From Nitrospira sp. (GTDB lineage Bacteria; Nitrospirota; Nitrospiria; Nitrospirales; Nitrospiraceae): DNA of 32,914 nt. The stretch spans positions 1-32,914 of the forward strand of contig VOPT01000062.1 of assembly GCA_009594865.1 (NCBI GenBank), written 5' to 3'. How positions within the stretch are numbered: position 1 is the first letter of the stretch; each line of letters starts with the position of its first letter. The notes beneath the pieces were generated by a model. That model searched no databases, was not told where the DNA came from, and saw nothing but the letters and a program-made list of their open reading frames with translations. Shown here piece by piece: positions 26,086 to 32,914 of the stretch. The translations under genes were made by a program, and so were the position numbers.

Positions 26086-26505
26086 TCAGGCCGATGGCGC
26101 GCCGATCTGATACCCGCTGAGGCGGTGGAGATGCCGGGACACATCGTGATAACGCGCCGGCGTCACGAGATAGCAATAGTCAAACAGCCGATCCGCCACG
26201 TCAGCGGCAATCCCCTGCTCCCGCGCCTGCAGCATCTCCATGAACCGATTCATCGTCCGGTATACCGCCTCACTCTCGCCGTTGAGCAGGTGGGCGCGTA
26301 CCCTCGCCAGTTGCGCGACATAGGGCGAGAAAAGGCCTGTCTCGGTTCCCTCCTTCGTCTGCTCGACAAGGACTGCCTGCGTCATTGCATCGAGCCAGTC
26401 CTGTTCCCCGGCGAGAGTTGGGCTCAGCCCACCGGGCGCGACGACGACGCTCGCCAACAACAGACACAATCCGGCCGCCCACTTGAGGGTTTCGATGATT
26501 CGCAT
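26086..26505 (-). CDS. Exported helical protein, paralogue A of a three-member family (139 aa)
   Basis: Signal peptide (1-33, cut near TLAGEQ), then helical segments DWLDAMTQAVLVEQ, SPYVAQLARVRAHLL, YRTMNRFMEMLQAREQGI, and DYCYLVTPARYHDVSRHL. Closely related to the 29256-29678 gene and more distantly to 26589-27095. I do not recognise the family. One Cys and the two His of HDVSRH are conserved in all three and might bind a metal. ATG 26505 has GAGGAGG five bases upstream; the longer frame is spurious. Last gene of the seven-gene cluster. Confidence 0.8.
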   Translation of the reverse strand: MRIIETLKWAAGLCLLLASVVVAPGGLSPTLAGEQDWLDAMTQAVLVEQTKEGTETGLFSPYVAQLARVRAHLLNGESEAVYRTMNRFMEMLQAREQGIAADVADRLFDYCYLVTPARYHDVSRHLHRLSGYQIGAPSA

Positions 26506-26588
26506 GATCGCCTCCTCGCGCACACCAGGAATTCCGCGGCTCGTCTCCACTGCACGACGATCGTTCGGAAATCCGGCTCTGGCCAACC

Positions 26589-27095
26589 CTATTCCTCCCA
26601 GAAGAATTTCTCCCATTCCACGGTCCTGTCCCACCATTGCTTGTGCCGCTTGACGTCGTGCAAGGCAGGCGGAGTCACCTCGTAGCAAAAGTTCCATGTC
26701 GCATCGGCCGCCTTGGCCGGGATACCTCCCTCGCGGACCTCCAACATATCCATGAAGCGGTTCATGGCCAGATACGTTCCCTTCCAATCGCCGCGATCAT
26801 AGAGGCTTCGCACAAGGAGAATCTGCCCGACGTAGGGATCGAACGAGCCTGCCTCGCCATTGGCTGAGGCGACTCCCTCTTGTACGACGACGAACCCAGT
26901 CAATTGCTGCTCCCAGCCTTCGGGCCCAGTGTACATAGCAACCAGCGTGTTCACTCTCCATATGACATTATGAGACCGATCGGCCCACTGCTCCGGGACT
27001 GTATACCTGGCACTGGCAGCCCAGGGGATCAGCGCGATGGCGAATAGGCAGCAGAGGAGGGCTCTCACCTTGCGTGACGTGATCATCGATTGCAT
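26589..27095 (-). CDS. Exported helical protein, paralogue B of the three-member family (168 aa)
   Basis: Signal peptide (about 1-29, LLCCLFAIALIPWAASA). The conserved part is FDPYVGQILLVRSLY, YLAMNRFMDMLEVREGGI, and NFCYEVTPPALHDVKRHKQWW, with a Trp/Glu-rich tail. Shares MNRFMDML, CY.VTP and HDV.RH with the two other paralogues, but is longer at both ends. ATG 27095 follows AGGGGG. It starts 18 bp after the cupredoxin-like gene upstream, so cotranscription is likely. Function unknown. Confidence 0.8.
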   Translation of the reverse strand: MQSMITSRKVRALLCCLFAIALIPWAASARYTVPEQWADRSHNVIWRVNTLVAMYTGPEGWEQQLTGFVVVQEGVASANGEAGSFDPYVGQILLVRSLYDRGDWKGTYLAMNRFMDMLEVREGGIPAKAADATWNFCYEVTPPALHDVKRHKQWWDRTVEWEKFFWEE

Positions 27096-27113
27096 GATGT
27101 CCCCCTTTCGTCG

Positions 27114-27608
27114 TCAGGGCACTACCCGAATCGTGCTTCGCAAGGCCTCCTCGGATCCGTGCAGCGGGCAGAAGAACGGACAGATTTGAGATCCCGACGC
27201 GTCCGGCTCTGGCTCGATCGTTAACTGTTCTGTGCTCACGTCCACCCGGAGAGTCTCCCCTGGCGCGACATACACCCGCAGCGGCTTCACCGTCGAGGCT
27301 TCGGGTCCCTCGGCCCCCCTCATTTGCTCGAACAGACCCGGAGCTTCAAACACATGCGTGCGAGGTGTTGGGTTCTCCAGCATGAAGATCAGCCCTCCAT
27401 CGAGATCGGTGCGCTTGTGAATGACGACCTCGCGCGGAAACCACGCCGCCGCGCCACCCTCCACATCATGAATGACGAAATGGAAAGTTCCGGCCAGGCT
27501 CATTGCGGGCATCACACCGCTCCCCCCGACCACCAAGAGCAGAGCGAGCACCATCCTCGCTACCCGCCGACGACCGCCAAGATGCACGTCGTTCACGTTC
27601 GCCCTCAT
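27114..27608 (-). CDS. Cupredoxin-like exported protein A (164 aa)
   Basis: Signal peptide (about 1-39). Single cupredoxin-like domain with LENPTPRTHVF (His85) and ICPFFCPLHG (Cys147, His150, extra Cys143); ends STIRVVP. There is no Met or His eight residues after Cys147 (Ala155 there), so a normal type 1 copper site is incomplete. Pairs with the upstream neighbour, with which it shares REVVIHKRT/QEVVLHRST, KPLRV and FFCPLH. ATG 27608 has GAGG at 6-9 bases. 28 bp separate it from that neighbour's stop. Confidence 0.82.
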   Translation of the reverse strand: MRANVNDVHLGGRRRVARMVLALLLVVGGSGVMPAMSLAGTFHFVIHDVEGGAAAWFPREVVIHKRTDLDGGLIFMLENPTPRTHVFEAPGLFEQMRGAEGPEASTVKPLRVYVAPGETLRVDVSTEQLTIEPEPDASGSQICPFFCPLHGSEEALRSTIRVVP

Positions 27609-27636
27609 CCTTTCCTCATACCCCCGATGGCCGTGT

Positions 27637-28089
27637 CTAGGGAACCACACGGATCGTCCCGCCCAGATGGGCATCCCCCTTGTGGAGCGGACAGAAAAAC
27701 GGAAATTCTTCGATCGCGTCATCCGTGCGTCTTTCAAATTGCGCCGTGCTGATCCGCACCCGGACCGTATCCTCCGAAGTGACGTTGACCCGTAAGGGTT
27801 TGGTGAGAACGTCTCCCTGCGCACCCGTGATTTCTTCGAACAACCCGTACGCCGCAAAGGCATGGGTTCGGTCCGTGGGATTCTCCAACACGAACGCAAT
27901 GCCGTCATCCATCTCCGTGCTCCGATGTAGCACCACTTCCTGCGGCACCCACACGGCCCGTTTCTCGCCGACGTCCCGGACCACGAAATGGACCTCCGCA
28001 GCCCCGGCCGCACTCCACAGACTCAGCGCACCGACCAGGGCTGCGGTCATCAGCCCGCCCGCGAGATGGAATAGTCTCTTACGCTTCAT
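27637..28089 (-). CDS. Cupredoxin-like exported protein B with Cys-x2-His-x4-His site (150 aa)
   Basis: Signal peptide (1-31). Cupredoxin fold suggested by VHFVVRDV, PQEVVLHRST, LENPTDRTHAF (His76), and the C-terminal FFCPLHKGDAHLGGTIRVVP with Cys133, His136 and His141. The usual axial Met is absent; instead His lies at Cys+8, the spacing I recall for the red copper protein nitrosocyanin, where Glu replaces the first His. Here the first position is His, giving a Cys plus three-His set. Redox role in the periplasm is inferred. ATG 28089 has AAGG nine bases before. Paralogue of the neighbour A gene. Confidence 0.85.
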   Translation of the reverse strand: MKRKRLFHLAGGLMTAALVGALSLWSAAGAAEVHFVVRDVGEKRAVWVPQEVVLHRSTEMDDGIAFVLENPTDRTHAFAAYGLFEEITGAQGDVLTKPLRVNVTSEDTVRVRISTAQFERRTDDAIEEFPFFCPLHKGDAHLGGTIRVVP

Positions 28090-28125
28090 AGGGTGAGACC
28101 TTCCGCTGTCAGACGAACGGGGCGT

Positions 28126-28623
28126 TCAGCCGCCGCCGATTTCACCCCTGGTTTCGATGACATACAGCTCCCCTTTCACTTCGGGGTGGATGTCACACCA
28201 GAGCGCGTGCCGCATGCTCTCGGCGATGCCGGTCGCCGCATCGAACTTCGACGGGGCGGTCGAGAAATGCAAGGTCATCGTTTTCCCCGGATCGACGTGA
28301 TAGGATTTGAAGTTCCTTCCGATCACCTCGACCCCGCCCTCCATCCGCACGGGAATATCTTTAAACAGCTTCGACGCAAACCCATGCGTCACCGTATCCA
28401 GATTCCGCACCACGACCGTCGTTTCATGCGACGGCATGGTTAACCCCACCGTCTCATACCCATGCTGCCGATCCTTGATGGTGATTTCCACCTTCGACGG
28501 CGGCGCTCCCATCCCCGGCGCTTGGGCCCAGGCGTGGTCCGCGCCCACCCCCGCCCCTACCGTCATGGCCGCGAAGGCCACGGTCATCGACAGCAATCGC
28601 ATGGTGTGTCCTCTGATCTTCAT
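28126..28623 (-). CDS. Cupredoxin-like exported protein C (165 aa)
   Basis: Signal peptide (about 1-34, cut near AWAQA). Core motifs: VVRNLDTVTHGF (His80), VDPGKTMTLHFST, and SMRHALWCDIHPEVKGEL (His139, Cys143, His146). The position for the axial Met (Cys+8) is Gly. Highly similar to the next upstream gene product in the same three blocks. Length and fold are those of small periplasmic cupredoxins. ATG 28623 has GGAGGAG five bases upstream. 36 bp from the downstream B gene. Confidence 0.85.
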   Translation of the reverse strand: MKIRGHTMRLLSMTVAFAAMTVGAGVGADHAWAQAPGMGAPPSKVEITIKDRQHGYETVGLTMPSHETTVVVRNLDTVTHGFASKLFKDIPVRMEGGVEVIGRNFKSYHVDPGKTMTLHFSTAPSKFDAATGIAESMRHALWCDIHPEVKGELYVIETRGEIGGG

Positions 28624-28736
28624 GATGCTCCTCCTTCGTTCGATGCGTGAATCACTCCATACTTATCCGTTCTCAGCACACTCACTGCCGGCGCCGCACC
28701 GCTTCACCTCCTTTCGATCGCGTTCCCTCGGCGCGA

Positions 28737-29225
28737 TTATCCCTTGCGCTCGATGATGAACAGTTCCCCCTTCACATCCGGATGCATGTCGCACCAGATG
28801 ACATGACGCATGAGCGGACTCATCATCGTGAGTGGGGCGTCCGCCGATCCCTTCGTGAAATGGAGTGTCATGGTTTTCCCAGGATCCACGCGGAACGCTG
28901 GACCATCCTTTCCCTCAACCTGATACCCATCGCCTTCCAAGCGGACCGCTGTGCCCTTGAACAAGGGAGAGTAGAATCCATGCGTGACGCCATCTTCATT
29001 GCGGACCACGATGGCGGTCGGATTCCCTTCTCGCCCATAGCCGGTCACATGGAACTCCATCTTTTTGATGGTCACCTGGATCGTTGATTCTGGGACGACC
29101 TTTTCTGTCGCAGCGACAGCAGCCCCTCCCCTTCCCGGACCCAACAACAGGCCTAACGCCATGGCAATTGAACAGAACAGGACGAACATCGGATCCCTCC
29201 GTGGATCTCTCCCTCTTGTCCTCAT
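28737..29225 (-). CDS. Cupredoxin-like exported protein D (162 aa)
   Basis: Signal sequence (about 1-39), then VTIKKMEFHVTGY, VVRNEDGVTHGF (His82), VDPGKTMTLHFTKG, and LMRHVIWCDMHPDVKGEL (His141, Cys145, His148; Gly at Cys+8). It is a paralogue of protein C. Two starts are possible: 29225 (GGGGG site, gives a basic signal N-region) and 29189 (GGAGGG five bases upstream, 150 aa). It starts 30 bp after the stop of the first cluster gene. Confidence 0.83.
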   Translation of the reverse strand: MRTRGRDPRRDPMFVLFCSIAMALGLLLGPGRGGAAVAATEKVVPESTIQVTIKKMEFHVTGYGREGNPTAIVVRNEDGVTHGFYSPLFKGTAVRLEGDGYQVEGKDGPAFRVDPGKTMTLHFTKGSADAPLTMMSPLMRHVIWCDMHPDVKGELFIIERKG

Positions 29226-29255
29226 GGCACACCCCCTTCCCGCCCACCATGACTC

Positions 29256-29678
29256 TCACCCGGCGCTGCCTCCGTACTGATCCTCGATAAACTTATCGAT
29301 ATGCCTGGACACGTCGTGATACTTCGCCGGTGTCACCAGATAGCAGTAATCGAACAGCCGGTCCGCTACCTCCGGCGAGACCCCGAACTCGCGCGCTTCA
29401 AGCATGTCCATGAATCGATTCATGGCCCGATACACCGCATCCCTATCGCCGTCGATGAGGTACGCCCGCACCGTCGTCAGATGCGCGACATACGGGGCAA
29501 ACGTCCCCCAAAACGGCCCTTCGTTGGCTTGCTCGGCGAGCACGGCCTCCATCATCGCGTCGAGCCAGTCGGGTTCGGGCGAGGGAGCCGGCAGGGGACC
29601 GCCCAGCGCCATCACCATCGCCCCCGTCAACACCAGCAACGCCCCCGCCGTCCATCGAATATCCTTGATGACCCACAT
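29256..29678 (-). CDS. Exported helical protein, paralogue C of the three-member family, first gene of the cluster (140 aa)
   Basis: Signal or anchor segment (about 5-30, WTAGALLVLTGAMVMALGG), then DWLDAMMEAVLAEQ, APYVAHLTTVRAYLI, YRAMNRFMDMLEAREFGV, and DYCYLVTPAKYHDVSRHI. Nearly the same blocks as the 26086-26505 product at the other end of the cluster. ATG 29678 is favoured by GAAGGA nine bases upstream; an in-frame ATG at 29687 lies too close to that site. It heads the minus-strand cluster, and 370 bp separate it from the divergent plus-strand genes. Family not recognised. Confidence 0.8.
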   Translation of the reverse strand: MWVIKDIRWTAGALLVLTGAMVMALGGPLPAPSPEPDWLDAMMEAVLAEQANEGPFWGTFAPYVAHLTTVRAYLIDGDRDAVYRAMNRFMDMLEAREFGVSPEVADRLFDYCYLVTPAKYHDVSRHIDKFIEDQYGGSAG

Positions 29679-30048
29679 GGCATCCATTCCTTCGGTTCAC
29701 ACGGCCTCATGTTTTTAGCGTACGTCCTGGCGCACGTTCCGACAATGAGACGAATGCATCATTGTTGCGATGGGATAATCGCACCAGTCCCTGCCTCGGC
29801 ACTGCCGGACGAACGCAATGCTCGATACGAACGGCTCGCACCCGGGCACGGGCTCAACAAATCTGAATCCTTTTTCGGGCCGTCGGTCTCTCACAAGGAA
29901 GGAGCGTGTGCTGTTCAGGCCCTGTACAATTCTGACACAGACCGTACCCGCACTAGTGACGTCGGCGGGCGTGTCGATCCATGCATCGCCGGCGCCGTCA
30001 TCTGTCTGAATCGTCACGATCCAGACCCATTCAACCAAGGAGGTTCCC
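29679..30048. other. Divergent promoter region
   Basis: No gene is supported here; plus-strand frames crossing it lack ribosome sites. It must hold promoters for the minus-strand cupredoxin cluster and the plus-strand genes. A TACAAT at 29925-29930 could be a -10 box on the plus strand, but no matching -35 lies 16-18 bp upstream. Confidence 0.45.
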
Positions 30049-30387
30049 GTGAAACGACTGTTGTGGCTTGCTCTTGTCGTCGCTGCCGTCTCGATGGCGG
30101 CATCGACCAATCCGGCCGTCGCGGATATGGACGATGGCTCGAAGATCACGATCGTCTCACCGAAACATGGCGCCAAGGTCGGCGACACCTTTGATCTCAC
30201 CTATGAGCTGGTCAAGGGGCCCAAAGCAGAACATGCGCACGTCTATCTCGACGGCCAACCTCAGAAAAAATTCTCGGGTACCTTCAAGGGATTGAGTAAG
30301 GGCGCGCACGAGATCACGGTGCAAGCCGCGACGCATGATCACGACCATGTGGGTGCCAGCGACACTATCACCGTAGAGGTACAGTAA
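30049..30387 (+). CDS. Small periplasmic Ig-like/DUF4399-type protein (112 aa)
   Basis: Signal peptide (1-25, LLWLALVVAAVSMAAS...AVA), then SKITIVSPKHGAKVGDTFDL and HAHVYLDGQPQKKF, ending SDTITVEVQ; a single beta-sandwich with an odd ATHDHDHVG stretch. Small exported domains of this form (SP.nGa.V...f...) are common, role unknown; the clustered His could bind metal. It starts with GTG at 30049, supported by an ideal AAGGAGG five bases upstream. First gene of the plus-strand run that faces away from the cupredoxin cluster. Confidence 0.78.
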   Translation: MKRLLWLALVVAAVSMAASTNPAVADMDDGSKITIVSPKHGAKVGDTFDLTYELVKGPKAEHAHVYLDGQPQKKFSGTFKGLSKGAHEITVQAATHDHDHVGASDTITVEVQ

Positions 30388-30497
30388 CGGGCGATGGCCG
30401 GAACGACGAGTCGCTGGTCAGCGCCGTGCGGCCTGGGCGCGTAGCCCCCACACATTCCCTCTACCGCAAACCGAATCGAACGAAAGGAACAGAACCG

Positions 30498-30869
30498 ATG
30501 AGCGCGACCACACTTCACCAACGACTTCAGGGCCTGCTGGATCACATTCGTGGCGGCAAGATCATCGAGGCCATGAACGAGTTCTACGATCACGAGACCG
30601 TCATGCAGGACAACGCCAACCCTCCGACGAAGGGGTTGGCCGCCAACATCGAACGCGAGAAACAGTTCCTCAGCGGCGTCAAAGAATGGAAGGGCTTCGA
30701 CGTGAAGGCCAGCGCGGCCGGCGACCACGTGACCTTCTATGAGTGCACGATGGACTTCATCGCCACGAACGGCCAGCCGGTCCATATGGAACAGGTGTCC
30801 GTGGCGAAGTGGAAGAACGGGAAGATCGTGCACGAGCGGTTTTATTATGATACCGGGACAAAGGCCTGA
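30498..30869 (+). CDS. SnoaL/NTF2-like protein (123 aa)
   Basis: NTF2-fold signatures: LLDHIRGGKIIEAMNEFYDHETVMQDN near the N-terminus, KQFLSGVKEWKGFDVKAS in the middle, and HMEQVSVAKWKNGKIVHERFYYD at the C-terminus. Small cone-shaped domains of this sort bind hydrophobic ligands or act as isomerases; nothing specifies a substrate. No signal peptide, so cytosolic. ATG 30498 has AAAGGAAC upstream. 35 bp before the SDR gene, so probably cotranscribed. Confidence 0.8.
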   Translation: MSATTLHQRLQGLLDHIRGGKIIEAMNEFYDHETVMQDNANPPTKGLAANIEREKQFLSGVKEWKGFDVKASAAGDHVTFYECTMDFIATNGQPVHMEQVSVAKWKNGKIVHERFYYDTGTKA

Positions 30870-30904
30870 GCAGTACCGACCGTCATTCACCGAGGAGGAG
30901 CAGG

Positions 30905-31582
30905 ATGCGCGTCGACGGCAAGGTCGTGTTGATCGCCGGAGGGTCCGGGGCATTGGGCGGCACGGTCGTCCCGGCCTTTCTGGCCGCAGGAGCGCGCGCC
31001 GTCACCGCCGACCGAAGCCCGTCCGCCGATCACGCGGACGGGCGCCTGGCCCTGCGGGCCGATGTCACGGACGAAGCCGATGTCCGCCGACTCGTGGATG
31101 AAGTGATCCGGACGGTCGGCCGCATCGATGTGTTGGTCAACTTAGTCGGGGGATTTGCGCCAGGCCGTGTGGAGACCACGGATCTGGCCCTCTGGCAGCG
31201 GATGTTGACGACAAACCTGACCGCCGCCTTCCTGCTGTCCAAGACCCTGCTGCCCCACATGAAGGAACGCGGGACCGGTCGTCTCGTGCATGTGGCAGCC
31301 TGGGCAGCGGTCAAACCCTTTCCAGGAGCCGCAGCCTATATCGTGGCCAAGTCAGGACTGCTCGGCTTGATCAACGTGCTGGCGCTCGAACTGAACGGTT
31401 CCGGTGTGACCGTCAACGCGGTGCTGCCCACCACGATCGACACCCCTGCCAACCGGGCCGGCATGCCCGGCGTCGATCCCGCGACCTGGGCGAGACCGGC
31501 ATCCATCGCTGAGACACTGCTGTTTCTCGCGTCCGACGAGGCGAACCAAATCAACGGGGCTACCGTGCCGATCGGCGCATAA
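30905..31582 (+). CDS. Short-chain dehydrogenase/reductase with the catalytic Ser replaced (225 aa)
   Basis: Classical SDR: cofactor loop AGGSGALGG (about 11-19), RADVTDEADV, VNLVGGFAPG, MLTTNLTAAF (Asn), and YIVAKSG with the catalytic Tyr and Lys. The Ser that normally sits 13 residues before Tyr is Ala here (VHVAAWAAVKPF), so dehydrogenase activity is doubtful. It ends GATVPIGA, the usual SDR C-terminus. ATG 30905 has GAGGAGG six bases upstream. Confidence 0.88.
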   Translation: MRVDGKVVLIAGGSGALGGTVVPAFLAAGARAVTADRSPSADHADGRLALRADVTDEADVRRLVDEVIRTVGRIDVLVNLVGGFAPGRVETTDLALWQRMLTTNLTAAFLLSKTLLPHMKERGTGRLVHVAAWAAVKPFPGAAAYIVAKSGLLGLINVLALELNGSGVTVNAVLPTTIDTPANRAGMPGVDPATWARPASIAETLLFLASDEANQINGATVPIGA

Positions 31583-31613
31583 GCCGGGACACGCCCTCTG
31601 GAAGGAGGATGCT

Positions 31614-31697
31614 GTGACGGAAGCCCTCGTCGGAACACACCAGAGCGTCATCCGAACGGCGGGCAGTCACTCGATTGGAATCGCGCAGGCGATCTGA
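31614..31697 (+). CDS. Possible 27-aa small ORF
   Basis: GTG 31614 to TGA 31697, peptide MTEALVGTHQSVIRTAGSHS... GIAQAI. GGAAGGAGG stands five bases before the GTG, an unusually strong site for such a short frame. It is 31 bp after the SDR stop and 45 bp before the hydrolase start. Either a real small protein, a coupling leader, or the remnant of a longer gene. Confidence 0.35.
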   Translation: MTEALVGTHQSVIRTAGSHSIGIAQAI

Positions 31698-31742
31698 AAC
31701 GTGTACGGGCGAGACGGCGAATCATCTGAACGGGAGGGCCTC

Positions 31743-32612
31743 ATGTCTATTTCGAAATGGTTCGGTTTGTTGACGGTCGTCGGATGTCTGTTAGGGTACG
31801 GCCAGATGGCATCGGCCCAACAGTCCCGACCCGACGACGAGATCACCAACCTGGCCGAGCATGTCTACCTATTCCGGCATCACTTTCATCAGTCCATTGT
31901 CATCACGACACCGCAGGGCGTGATCGTCACCGATCCGATCAGCTCCGACGCCGCAAGGTGGCTGAAATCCGCGCTCACGACACTGACCGACCAGCCGGTG
32001 CGCTATGTCGTGTACAGCCATCACCACGACGATCACATCACCGGAGGCGCCGTCTTCGCCGACACGGCACTCTTCGTCAGCCATGTGGCCGCCCGACCGA
32101 AGATCCTCGCGGCGGCAGACCCGAACACCCCCGCGCCGACCCTGACCTTCACCGATCGCATGGCCATCGATTTGGGCGGACAACATGTCGAACTGATCTA
32201 TACCGGGCGGAACCACTCGGATAACAGTCTGGTCGTCTTGCTTCCCCAGCACAAGCTGCTCTTCGCCGTCGATTTCATTCCCGTGGAGACGGTCGCCTAC
32301 CGCACGATGAGCAGCGACTACCCCGACGACTGGATCGACTCGCTCAAGCGGGTGGAACAGTTGGACTTCGAGACCCTGGTTCCCGGCCACGGAAAGATCG
32401 GCAGAAAGGAGCATGTGCAGATGTTCCGCGGCTATCTCGAAGCTCTCACCACGGCGGTACAAGAGGCATTGAAGAAGGGCTTGAGCCTGGAAGAGACCAA
32501 ACAGACCGTTCGACTGCCCAAGTACGAACAGTGGCAACGCTACGCCGACTGGTTTCCGGAGAATGTGGAGGGGGTGTACCGGTACTTCTCGCAGCGCGCG
32601 GCACGACCATGA
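31743..32612 (+). CDS. Exported metallo-beta-lactamase-fold hydrolase (289 aa)
   Basis: Signal peptide (1-26, LLGYGQMASAQQ). Metal motifs: VVYSHHHDDHITGG (the HxHxDH block), GRNHSDNSLVV (second His), LLFAVDFIP (bridging Asp), and LVPGHGKIG (C-terminal His). Exported proteins of this group are related to SoxH/quinoprotein-relay hydrolases; the substrate is not evident. ATG 31743 follows GGGAGGG, and the longer frame to 31701 is not needed. Confidence 0.88.
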   Translation: MSISKWFGLLTVVGCLLGYGQMASAQQSRPDDEITNLAEHVYLFRHHFHQSIVITTPQGVIVTDPISSDAARWLKSALTTLTDQPVRYVVYSHHHDDHITGGAVFADTALFVSHVAARPKILAAADPNTPAPTLTFTDRMAIDLGGQHVELIYTGRNHSDNSLVVLLPQHKLLFAVDFIPVETVAYRTMSSDYPDDWIDSLKRVEQLDFETLVPGHGKIGRKEHVQMFRGYLEALTTAVQEALKKGLSLEETKQTVRLPKYEQWQRYADWFPENVEGVYRYFSQRAARP

Positions 32613-32795
32613 GCGCGAGAGGTCTGGGCAGCGCGCGCTCGCTTCGCCGCTCTCTGCCTCTTGACACACGGCGTCCGGATCTGGAGCATAGGCGCGGCGA
32701 GAACGCCACCTGTTGGACACGCCATCGCCGGCTGACCGTCGACACACCGCGCAGCCGACAGGATGGCAGGATCTCTTCAACACCAAGGAGGGCCT
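32613..32795 (+). other. Upstream region of the last gene
   Basis: No gene seen. A TTGACA at 32661-32666 could be a -35 box, but no good -10 lies at 16-18 bp. Confidence 0.3.
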
Positions 32796-32837
32796 ATGGG
32801 ATTTGACCGGGCTCGGCACGAAGGAGAACGATCATGA
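32796..32837 (+). CDS. Short leader ORF (13 codons) overlapping the next gene
   Basis: ATG 32796 (peptide MGFDRARHEGERS) is preceded by AAGGAGG five bases upstream. Its TGA stop overlaps the next ATG as ATGA at 32834-32837. This arrangement fits translational coupling or a regulatory leader peptide. The sequence alone cannot tell whether the peptide is made. Confidence 0.4.
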   Translation: MGFDRARHEGERS

Positions 32838-32914
32838 GAGACGTGCGCGCGCGTAAGCGCTGGGCCTGGGCATTACGGCTGTGGAGCGTCGTCGCGGTCG
32901 GCGTGAGTCTATCC
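32834..32914 (+). CDS. Start of an exported protein, cut by the window edge
   Basis: ATG 32834 with AAGGAG seven bases upstream. The 27 visible codons read MRDVRARKRWAWALRLWS then VVAVGVSLS, a basic N-region followed by a hydrophobic core, as in a signal peptide or membrane anchor. The rest lies beyond the window, so the product is unknown. Confidence 0.7.
   Translation, partial: MRDVRARKRWAWALRLWSVVAVGVSLS

Noticed and set aside
29925..29930. TACAAT as a -10 promoter box
   Set aside because: No -35-like hexamer at 16-18 bp upstream.
29301..30194. 297-codon plus-strand frame across the divergent promoter region
   Set aside because: Overlaps the first cluster gene and the 30049 gene; composition is unlike a protein.
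31869..32819. 316-codon frame antisense to the hydrolase gene
   Set aside because: Overlaps a gene with complete metal motifs and a signal peptide; no ribosome site.
1..32914. tRNA, rRNA, CRISPR array or transposase genes
   Set aside because: No cloverleaf, conserved rRNA stretch, regularly spaced repeat series or transposase motif was seen by eye; a dedicated scan could still find a short RNA.

Overview
The window looks like chromosomal DNA of a Nitrospira-type bacterium (phylum Nitrospirota). This is inferred from the GC-rich composition, GGAGG-type ribosome sites, many exported redox proteins (c-type cytochromes, cupredoxin-like proteins), and a large fused 2-hydroxyacyl-CoA dehydratase/activase. 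No rRNA, tRNA or CRISPR array was found, so the assignment rests on gene content only.

Layout. 58-2428 (minus): a two-gene unit of a carboxypeptidase-regulatory-like protein with a Cys/His cluster, then an outer-membrane barrel with an N-terminal CxxCH haem motif (Cyc2-like architecture). 2686-7599: a SAM methyltransferase with a clear terminator, an unknown exported-type protein, a lipoprotein/quinone-reductase pair with overlapping genes, a CBS protein and two tandem DUF2238 membrane proteins. 7600-9335: small genes, including a 56-codon zinc-ribbon gene, and a NarL-type response regulator whose phospho-acceptor Asp is Glu. 9473-15342: a two-partner secretion locus (tpsA, tpsB) bracketed by a 130-bp direct repeat; the repeat is the 3' end of a small basic repeat-protein gene that is intact only on the right. 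15602-19615: cytochrome c, CapA-like phosphoesterase, PEBP protein, diaminopimelate dehydrogenase and a lipoprotein. 19846-25175: the 1425-aa activase/dehydratase fusion and an outer-membrane barrel. 25193-25998: a Fic protein with a separate antitoxin-like partner. 26086-29678 (minus): a seven-gene exported cluster. 30049-32914 (plus): a divergent run of a periplasmic protein, SnoaL-like protein, SDR, exported metallo-beta-lactamase-fold hydrolase and a gene cut by the window edge.

The best candidate for an undescribed system is 26086-29678: four cupredoxin-like exported proteins flanked on both sides by three paralogues of an exported helical family I do not recognise (shared pattern MNRFM..ML..RE and CY.VTP...HDV.RH). 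All are tightly spaced on one strand. None of the four cupredoxins has the usual axial Met. One carries Cys-x2-His-x4-His, the ligand spacing I recall for nitrosocyanin. A periplasmic copper or small-redox complex is a reasonable guess, not a demonstrated function.
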